Shown here one piece after another: positions 58,319 through 64,000 of a stretch of DNA of 64,000 nucleotides. Position 1 is the first letter of the stretch. Every line of letters starts with the position of its first letter. Below the pieces are notes generated by a model. It saw nothing but the letters and a program-made list of their open reading frames with translations, had not been told where the DNA came from and made no database searches. Source of the stretch: Deltaproteobacteria bacterium HGW-Deltaproteobacteria-2 (GTDB lineage Bacteria > Desulfobacterota > Syntrophia > Syntrophales > Smithellaceae); contig PHBC01000005.1 of the NCBI GenBank assembly GCA_002840505.1, forward strand, positions 62,001-126,000. Reading direction: 5' to 3'. The position numbers were made by a program, and so were the translations under genes.

Positions 58319-59488
58319 TTATTTCTTGCCTGATTTTTTATTAAACATATCGCCCAGGGTGCCCATGGCTTTCGGCGATTTGGCGATATAATTACGGAAG
58401 TCATCTTCATCGCCCGTAGCAGAAGTATCCTTATCGCTTCCGGCCAGATCCAATGAAATTTTTTTATTTTCCCGGTCGATCTTTTCAATCTTAACTTCTA
58501 TCTCTTCACCGGCTTTCAGAACATCACCGGCATGTTTAATCTTTTTACCGCGCGCCAGCTTGGAAATGTGCAGAAGCCCTTCCACTCCGGCCTCTATCGT
58601 AATAAAAGCTCCGAAATTGGTCAGATTTGAAACCTTGCCTTTCAGCATGCTTCCTTCGGCGTACTTTCTAACAACCTCCTCCCACGGATTAGGTAAAGTT
58701 GCTTTGGCAGATAAGGTGATGCGATTACTTTCCCAGTCAAGATTAATTATAACAGCCTCAACCTTGTCGCCGGGAGAATAAAGTACTTTGGGATCTTCAA
58801 CTCTGCTCCAACCCATTTCCGAAACAGGCAGCAGAGCCTGAATCCCGCCAAGATCAATAAACGCGCCGAATTTCTGCACGCTGGCGACCACGCCGCTCAC
58901 GCTCATTCCCTTTTTCAGAGACTCCTTGAGCGCACCTTTTTTCTCTTGTTCTATTTTTTCGAGAAGAGGACGGCGCGACAGGATTATATTGCGTCCGTTT
59001 TCCGAATATTCGGCAACGACAAATTCAAATTTCTTGCCGACATAAGCGGCGACATCATCTATTTTTTTCGTATCCATCTGCGAGTAAGGACAAAAACCGC
59101 TGACATTCGCGTTTATTTTAACAGAGAAGCCGCCTTTAATTTCCTTCTCTACAGTTGCTTCCATGGGAATTTGAGTTTCGTAGGCTTTAAATAGGAAATC
59201 GTCTACACTTTTGCTGGTCAGCAATTTGGTGGTAAAAAGTTTTTCACCGTGACGTGAAGAAACAAAATAAGCCGTAATGGAATCTCCTTCTTTTGCGGTG
59301 AGGTTGCCCTCTTCATCCATAAGCTCTTTTTTATCAAGGTAACCTTCGCTTTTCGCTCCCAAATCAAGAAATATCCATTCGGCTGTAATTTTTACGATGG
59401 TTGTATTGATCTTTTCGCCCACTGAAAAATGCTGGGGCATAAGATTTGTTTCGTTAAGTAATTCCGAAAAGCTTTTTGTTTCTTCCAT
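58319..59488 (-). CDS. S1-domain RNA-binding protein (RpsA-like)
   Basis: 389 residues with four S1 motifs at about 25-90 (TTIVKITAEWIFLDLGAKSEGYLD), 105-170 (ATVEKEIKGGFSVKINANVSGF), 200-268 (GVVASVQKFGAFIDLGGIQALLP) and 285-352 (GKVSNLTNFGAFITIEAGVEGLLH). Ribosomal protein S1 usually has six; this four-repeat form is either a short S1 paralogue or a separate RNA-binding factor. Acidic middle and a Lys-rich C-terminus (MFNKKSGKK). Confidence 0.88.
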   Translation of the reverse strand: MEETKSFSELLNETNLMPQHFSVGEKINTTIVKITAEWIFLDLGAKSEGYLDKKELMDEEGNLTAKEGDSITAYFVSSRHGEKLFTTKLLTSKSVDDFLFKAYETQIPMEATVEKEIKGGFSVKINANVSGFCPYSQMDTKKIDDVAAYVGKKFEFVVAEYSENGRNIILSRRPLLEKIEQEKKGALKESLKKGMSVSGVVASVQKFGAFIDLGGIQALLPVSEMGWSRVEDPKVLYSPGDKVEAVIINLDWESNRITLSAKATLPNPWEEVVRKYAEGSMLKGKVSNLTNFGAFITIEAGVEGLLHISKLARGKKIKHAGDVLKAGEEIEVKIEKIDRENKKISLDLAGSDKDTSATGDEDDFRNYIAKSPKAMGTLGDMFNKKSGKK

Positions 59489-59670
59489 TTTATTCCTCTT
59501 ATCTGTTTATGATTAAGCGTGAAAGCGCCACCTTGCATAACGCGGCCCTCCGATAACACAAAAAATATAATTTGTCTTCGGAAAATTTTCTAAATAATTA
59601 AAAAAATCTGGAAATTTAAACAAATATGTACTATGAAATAAAACTTAACATCTAAGGGGTTAAAATACTT

Positions 59671-61005
59671 ATGCGTTTTGAAATTTCCCGCGGCGGCAGC
59701 GGGCTTACTTATGAAATCCGTAATATAGTTCTTATTGCTAATAAGCTCAAGGAATTGGGAGTTAATGTAATCTGGGAGAATATCGGCGATCCGGTACAAA
59801 AGGGAGAAAAAATTCCCGACTGGATGAAAGAAGTTCTTACTGAGATAATTAAAGATGATGCATCTTTTGCTTATTCACCAACAAAAGGCGTGGACTCCAC
59901 AAGAAAATTTCTTGCCGACCGTCTCAACGGGCGTGGCAAGGTACAAATTACTCCGGAAGATATAATCTTCTTCAACGGTCTGGGAGATGCCATTGCACGC
60001 GCTTACAGTTCCATTCAGGTTGATGCCCGTATGATTATGCCGGAACCAACCTATTCTACTCATTTCATGGCGGAGGTTTTGCATGCTTCTTTTCCGCCCA
60101 ATACCTACCGTTTAAATCCCTATAACGGCTGGTCTCCGGATATGCGGGAGCTGGAACAGAAAGTAAGAAGCCACAGGGCTATTGTGGGAATTCTGGTTAT
60201 TAATCCCGACAATCCAACAGGATTTGTTTATCCGGAAGAAACGCTGAAGCAAGTCGTACGCATTGCAAAAGAGAACGATCTTTTCCTTGTCTTTGACGAA
60301 ACCTACATTAATATTGTTTTCAACGGTAAAAAGACTGTGCCGCTTTCTGATATTGTCGGCGATGTTCCAGCAATCAGTATGAAGGGGATTTCCAAGGAAC
60401 TGCCCTGGCCTGGTTCCCGCTGCGGCTGGATGGAAGTATACAACGCCGGTAAGGATCCTATTTTCGATCGTTTCATTAACACTATACTGCATCAGAAAAT
60501 GTCGGAGGTTTGTTCAACAACCCTTCCGCAACTGGCGATTCCCAGAATAATGACGCATCCGAAATATCAGAATTACCTGGATGAACGTAAAAAGCACTAT
60601 GAGAAACTTTCGCATATTGCTTATGACATTTTAAAAGACGTTCCCTGCCTGATGGTCAATAAAACCAACGGCGCGTTTTATATGACCATTGTTTTCAATG
60701 AATCCGGTCTTAACGGCAATCAGAGTCTTCATATTAAAAACAAGGAAATAAGGGAATTCGTGGAGAATCTGGTCAAGGACCCTATAGAACACGATAAGAG
60801 ATTCGTTTATTATCTTCTGGCGGCAACCGGAATTTGCGTGGTTCCTCTGACATCTTTCTTTACTTCTTTGCTCGGGTTCCGCATGACGTTATTGGACAAA
60901 GACGAAGCGGAATTCGAATATGTGATAAAAACCATCGCCGAAAAATTTACCGAATACACTAATTCGTCCAACAAAAGCATTCAGACAGCGATAAATTTAT
61001 CTTAA
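59671..61005 (+). CDS. class I/II PLP aminotransferase
   Basis: 444 residues of fold type I. NPDNPTGFVYPEE (cofactor phosphate and Asn), VFDETYINIVF (Asp for pyridine N), and the PLP lysine in SMKGISKELPWPGSRCGW. Length and the insert between 345 and 390 are as in the alanine/aspartate aminotransferase-like proteins of Desulfobacterota. Amino donor unknown. AAGGGG before ATG. The methyltransferase and DUF2238 genes follow in the same direction. Confidence 0.88.
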   Translation: MRFEISRGGSGLTYEIRNIVLIANKLKELGVNVIWENIGDPVQKGEKIPDWMKEVLTEIIKDDASFAYSPTKGVDSTRKFLADRLNGRGKVQITPEDIIFFNGLGDAIARAYSSIQVDARMIMPEPTYSTHFMAEVLHASFPPNTYRLNPYNGWSPDMRELEQKVRSHRAIVGILVINPDNPTGFVYPEETLKQVVRIAKENDLFLVFDETYINIVFNGKKTVPLSDIVGDVPAISMKGISKELPWPGSRCGWMEVYNAGKDPIFDRFINTILHQKMSEVCSTTLPQLAIPRIMTHPKYQNYLDERKKHYEKLSHIAYDILKDVPCLMVNKTNGAFYMTIVFNESGLNGNQSLHIKNKEIREFVENLVKDPIEHDKRFVYYLLAATGICVVPLTSFFTSLLGFRMTLLDKDEAEFEYVIKTIAEKFTEYTNSSNKSIQTAINLS

Positions 61006-61108
61006 GGAACCTTTCCCAAATAACATTTGAAAGAATTTCCTTAAAAATATTTTGCACTGAACAAAATGACATTTTCTTATTATTTGCCGGCAGAATAAAT
61101 GTAATGCC

Positions 61109-61720
61109 ATGAATATTTCTCTGCAAAAAATCTACGATAAATTTGCCCAAACGTATGAGAAGAACCGTGGACTTTTTGACATGACGGAAGTCTTCAATTC
61201 TTTTTATGAGCGGCTGGGACCCCAAAAGGGTAACTTGCTTGATCTGGGCTGCGGCGCCGGCGAGCCGTTTCCCCGATTATTTATTGATCGCGGTTGGAAA
61301 GTTACAGGTGTAGATTTCTCCGGAAAAATGCTTGCGCTTGCCTCGAAATATGTTCCGGAGATGAAAACTATCAAAGCCGATGTGCGGGCAATTGAATTTG
61401 AGACAAATCAGTTTGACGCCATCACTGCGATTTACAGTATGTTTCATGTTCCCAGCGTTGATCATTATGCCTTGTTTGAAAAATTATATCAATGGCTTGG
61501 CCCGCAAGGGAAAGTGCTATTCACTTACGCGACAAAAGAATATACCGGTCAAATCGAATTTGACGGTTACAAGGAATTCATGGGACAAAAGCTTTATTAC
61601 AGCCACAAAAATCCCGAAAAGCTTTACGCTGATCTGGAAGAAATCGGCTTTAATATAGAATCAAAAATTTACCGTGGAATCGGCGGAGAAACGTTTCTTT
61701 GGGTTACCGTGAGCAAGTAA
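61109..61720 (+). CDS. class I SAM-dependent methyltransferase
   Basis: 203 residues: motif I NLLDLGCGAGEPFPRLF, motif II VTGVDFSGKMLALA, AITAIYSMFHVPSVDH. Substrate unknown; resembles UbiE/ArsM-type small-molecule methyltransferases. Between the aminotransferase and DUF2238 genes with gaps of 103 and 18 bp. Confidence 0.85.
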   Translation: MNISLQKIYDKFAQTYEKNRGLFDMTEVFNSFYERLGPQKGNLLDLGCGAGEPFPRLFIDRGWKVTGVDFSGKMLALASKYVPEMKTIKADVRAIEFETNQFDAITAIYSMFHVPSVDHYALFEKLYQWLGPQGKVLFTYATKEYTGQIEFDGYKEFMGQKLYYSHKNPEKLYADLEEIGFNIESKIYRGIGGETFLWVTVSK

Positions 61721-61738
61721 ATTAAGAAATGGTGTAGG

Positions 61739-62353
61739 ATGTCATCGAAACAGTATCATATTCTTCTGCTAATAATAACATTGGCCTTTTGGATTTGGTC
61801 AGGAATAGAGCCGCACGATACACGTCTTACCTGGATTCTGGAAACCTTTCCGGTAATGATTGCTCTGCCTATTATGTTGCTCACCTATAAAAGATTTCCA
61901 CTAACCACTATTACATATTCGATCATCGCCATCCACGCGATGATTCTGATGCTGGGCGGTCATTATTCCTACGCCAAAGTGCCGCTGGGTTTTTGGATGG
62001 AAGACTGGTTTGGTTGGACTCGCAACAATTATGATAAAATCGGACACTTCATGCAAGGTTTCGGTCCGGCCATATATACGCGTGAAATTCTTGCACGGAC
62101 ATCGCCGCTCAGGCGCGGCAAGTGGCTTGGGTTCATATCTATAGCCGTGCCCCTTGCTTTTTCAGCACTCTATGAAATTATTGAATGGCTGGCTTCCCTT
62201 TCCAATCCTGCGGACACGGAAGCTTTTCTGGGAACACAGGGTTATATCTGGGATACGCAAACCGATATGTTCTGGTGCCTGATAGGTTCGATTGTTGCGC
62301 TTGTCCTGCTTGCGAAGCTGCATAACAAATATCTGTCAAAAATCGGCGCGTAA
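61739..62353 (+). CDS. DUF2238 (YjdF-like) membrane protein
   Basis: 204 residues with about six membrane helices (for example IILLLIITLAFWIWSG-like at the N-terminus, ETFPVMIALPIMLLTY, YSIIAIHAMILMLGGHY, and a last helix MFWCLIGSIVALVLLA). The conserved YDKIGHFMQGFGPAIYTREIL and ALYEIIEWLAS are diagnostic of the family. Function unknown. Ended by the terminator at 62404. Confidence 0.85.
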   Translation: MSSKQYHILLLIITLAFWIWSGIEPHDTRLTWILETFPVMIALPIMLLTYKRFPLTTITYSIIAIHAMILMLGGHYSYAKVPLGFWMEDWFGWTRNNYDKIGHFMQGFGPAIYTREILARTSPLRRGKWLGFISIAVPLAFSALYEIIEWLASLSNPADTEAFLGTQGYIWDTQTDMFWCLIGSIVALVLLAKLHNKYLSKIGA

Positions 62354-62403
62354 CGATTTTTTTAAAATCTTTTTAGACGGTTGAAATCTACATTTAAAAA
62401 CAC

Positions 62404-62440
62404 AAGAGCGGAAGGTTTTGTAAAATAACCGTCCGCTCTT
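62404..62440. terminator. terminator between converging genes
   Basis: AAGAGCGGA/TCCGCTCTT with an inner GGTT/AACC extension, then TTTATTAAG. It serves the DUF2238 operon and the RRM gene from the other side. Confidence 0.75.
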
Positions 62441-62470
62441 TATTAAGTAATTTTATTTTTTTAGTTAATT

Positions 62471-62536
62471 CCCCAATACACTTCGTTATCGGGATTAATT
62501 CCACTTACGCTTCCTATAGTCAGCGAGTGTCATTAA
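62471..62536. repeat. intergenic repeat family 1, copy C (degenerate)
   Basis: TTCGTTATCGGGATTAATTC, a divergent inner part, then GTCAGCGAGTGTCATTAA. It keeps the right hairpin arm and the closing block of copies A, B and D. It abuts the stop codon of the RRM protein gene. Confidence 0.5.
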
Positions 62537-62914
62537 CTAGTAACGGCCACCGCCGCCGCCGCCACGGTTTCCACCGCCGCCGCCGCCTCTCGGACCTCTG
62601 TTAAATCCGCCGCCGCCGCCGCGATTACCGCCGCCTCTGGGGCCACCACCGCCGGCGCCAAAATCTTTCTTTGGCCTTGCTTCGTTAACGGTGATTGCCT
62701 TACCGTCAAGCATTCCACCATTGAATTTCTTGATGGCTTCCGCCGCGCCTTCTTCTGTTTTCATTTCGACAAAACCGAATCCTTTGGATTGCCCTGTAAA
62801 CTTGTCTTTAATGATCGTTGCGGATTCAACTTCTCCTGCCTCGGAAAAGTTTGATTTAAGATCTTCGTCTGTGATTTTATAAGACAGGTTGCCGACATAC
62901 AAATTTTTGTTCAT
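62537..62914 (-). CDS. RRM RNA-binding protein with Gly/Arg-rich tail
   Basis: 125 residues. One RRM domain (1-80) with RNP2 LYVGNL and RNP1 KGFGFVEM. Residues 85-125 are Gly with Arg and Phe in RGG-type repeats, ending GGRY. This is the short glycine-rich RNA-binding type found in cyanobacteria and many Desulfobacterota, often cold-induced as an RNA chaperone. AAAGGGG precedes ATG 62914. Confidence 0.93.
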   Translation of the reverse strand: MNKNLYVGNLSYKITDEDLKSNFSEAGEVESATIIKDKFTGQSKGFGFVEMKTEEGAAEAIKKFNGGMLDGKAITVNEARPKKDFGAGGGGPRGGGNRGGGGGFNRGPRGGGGGGNRGGGGGGRY

Positions 62915-63085
62915 TTTAATCCCCTTTCTTGTTAATTACTTCTAATTCTTTCTTTCCCCGATGGGGCCCCACAAAGCATCAAAATCACCCCCATCCGTCT
63001 CCTAGTTGAGAAGGAAGGAAAAAGTGAGGGGCTTGTATGCCTTACCTCCAGAGCTTTTTAAAAAAAGCTCTTTGCCGCTTAAAGC

Positions 63086-63120
63086 GAAAAACCACCATGC
63101 TCTTTGGAGCTTTGGTGGTT
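63086..63120 (-). terminator. terminator after the ABC-2 permease gene
   Basis: Minus-strand AACCACCA ... TGGTGGTT with an inner GCTC/GAGC stem, followed by a short T run. A second stem (AGAGCTTTTT/AAAAAGCTCT, 63053-63072) lies just beyond. The rest of 62915-63255 has no gene I can support. Confidence 0.6.
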
Positions 63121-63255
63121 GTGTCTCATTTATTAAGAAAGATCTATCATTCCATAATATAAACACACTTAATTTTGCTCGTCTTTTTACTTGTTCATAT
63201 TGCCGGTTATTAGTCAAGCAATATTTCCCTTTTTATTTTGCCGCGGGATCAGATA

Positions 63256-64000
63256 TTATTTAATCAGTCTGCGGTGCATTTTGAAGATAGCAATGGGAAA
63301 CATGATGAGACAGAAAACAATCAGATAGCATAAACCTATCAATGCCTCTGAATTAAACAAGCCGAAACTAAGTGCTCTGACAAGATTGACCAGATGGGTA
63401 AGCGGTAATAAAAGAGCGAAATATTGCGCCCAGAGGGGCAGGCCGGTTATCGGGAAAAATGTACCGCTGAAAAGAAACATGGGTGTAATGAATAAAAATA
63501 TCGGCAGGTTAAACAGCTCTATTCTTGCTACTATGCCGGTGAATATCATGGCCACCGAACCAAAGGCAATACCGCCCAGAAATGCCGCAAACACAATTAA
63601 AAGTCCTGCCGGATAACTGACCAATCCGAAAAAACTTATTACAATCAGCATTATAACTGTTCCAATTGCCGCTTTTGTCGCTCCCCAGACTATTTCACCG
63701 GTGATGATTTCTTCGGCGTTGAGCGGAGTGGCCATCATGGCGTCAAACGTTTTCTGGTAGTACATACGCACAAAGGAACCGAAAGTATTTTCGAAAAAAG
63801 CGTTGTTCATAATATTAATCGCCACTAGCGAGGGCGCAATGAAACGCACGTAAGAAACTTCCTGAGCGGCATAACTGACAGAGTCAATCATACCGCTGAA
63901 ACCGATACCGAAAGCCAGAAGATAGAAAAGCGGCTCCAGAAGCGGCGGCAGAAAGTTTACTTTCCAGCTTTCTTTGTACACTGTAAGATTGCGCTGCCAT
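63256..64000 (-). CDS. ABC-2 type transporter permease (5' end outside the window)
   Basis: At least 248 residues, open to the window edge: the frame continues upstream of the first Met (63981) as WQRNLTVYKESWKVNF, so the true start lies beyond 64000. Six membrane helices are visible and the ABC-2 signature is present (LEPLFYLLAFGIGFSGMI; YQKTFDAMMATPLNAEEIITGEI; PMFLFSGTFFPITGLPLWAQYFALLLPLTHLVNLVRAL). NodJ/DrrB-like exporter of polysaccharide or drug; the ATPase gene is presumably to the right. Confidence 0.88.
   Translation of the reverse strand, partial: WQRNLTVYKESWKVNFLPPLLEPLFYLLAFGIGFSGMIDSVSYAAQEVSYVRFIAPSLVAINIMNNAFFENTFGSFVRMYYQKTFDAMMATPLNAEEIITGEIVWGATKAAIGTVIMLIVISFFGLVSYPAGLLIVFAAFLGGIAFGSVAMIFTGIVARIELFNLPIFLFITPMFLFSGTFFPITGLPLWAQYFALLLPLTHLVNLVRALSFGLFNSEALIGLCYLIVFCLIMFPIAIFKMHRRLIK

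Noticed and set aside
62540-62660. Dense GCC/CCG-rich tract that looks like a simple-sequence repeat.
   Set aside because: It is fully explained as the coding sequence of the Gly/Arg-rich tail of the RRM protein on the minus strand.
1-64000. tRNA, rRNA, CRISPR arrays, insertion sequences, integrases and phage genes.
   Set aside because: None was seen by eye on either strand: no regular spacer-repeat series, no recognisable T-loop/acceptor pairs, and no transposase motifs among the reading frames. A tRNA scan could still find one I missed.

Overview
The window looks like a stretch of chromosome from a strictly anaerobic, Gram-negative, fermenting or syntrophic bacterium, most likely a Syntrophus/Smithella-like member of the Desulfobacterota. 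The reasons are the gene content: two 2-hydroxyacyl-CoA dehydratase/benzoyl-CoA reductase family subunits plus their ATP-dependent activase, an ADP-forming acyl-CoA synthetase, a class I hybrid cluster protein with its Crp/Fnr regulator, outer-membrane proteins (PagL-like, OmpA-like), sigma-54 regulation and intergenic hairpin repeats. This assignment is inference. I saw no tRNA, rRNA, CRISPR array, transposase or phage gene.

Layout. 1-190 (minus): a trp attenuator leader (promoter, leader peptide with three consecutive Trp codons, terminator) whose operon lies off the left edge. 350-3100: secreted TPR-type proteins and small ORFs. 3.4-5.7 kb: a diadenylate cyclase fused to YbbR domains, a corA remnant, a ferritin-like protein. 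5.9-12.2 kb: a PagL-like protein, an NtrC-type two-component system, a candidate sigma-54-dependent small RNA divergent from it, and rarA with a small Cys-rich partner. 12.3-15.1 kb: a TrpB2-type tryptophan synthase beta chain preceded by a second trp attenuator (four Trp codons), and a DUF523/DUF1722 protein. 15.4-19.9 kb: dehydratase/reductase subunits, a glycosyltransferase, a tiny ORF behind an SD-masking hairpin, and the activase. 20-23.5 kb: SWIB protein, KAS III-like synthase, DUF1846 protein. 23.6-26.6 kb: gap-pgk-tpiA operon. 26.8-36.5 kb: sialidase-like lipoprotein, alanine racemase with an extra C-terminal domain, desulforedoxin-like protein with a histone-H1-like tail, a 1411-residue dikinase-like protein, and a second divergent GAPDH with a terminator in its leader. 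36.8-44.7 kb: TraB/GumN protein, PilT-like ATPase, ferredoxin-type protein, diguanylate cyclase, a glycosyltransferase coupled to an NAD-binding SAF protein. 44.8-48.4 kb: a nitrosative-stress group (YgbA-like, FrdX-like, Hcp, HcpR-like). 48.6-55 kb: OmpA lipoprotein and a five-gene glycosyltransferase cluster. 55.3-64 kb: TetR regulator with palindromic operators, ADP-forming acyl-CoA synthetase, S1-domain protein, aminotransferase, methyltransferase, DUF2238 protein, RRM/RGG protein and the end of an ABC-2 permease.

The most notable material is non-coding: two homologous trp attenuators showing that the orphan trpB2 is under tryptophan control; a candidate three-hairpin sRNA behind a GG-N10-GC promoter next to an NtrC-family regulator; a promoter/terminator pair ahead of the second GAPDH; and at least two families of intergenic repeats, one of which abuts both trp leaders. 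Gene functions are assigned from recognisable motifs and family resemblance only; no database search was run.
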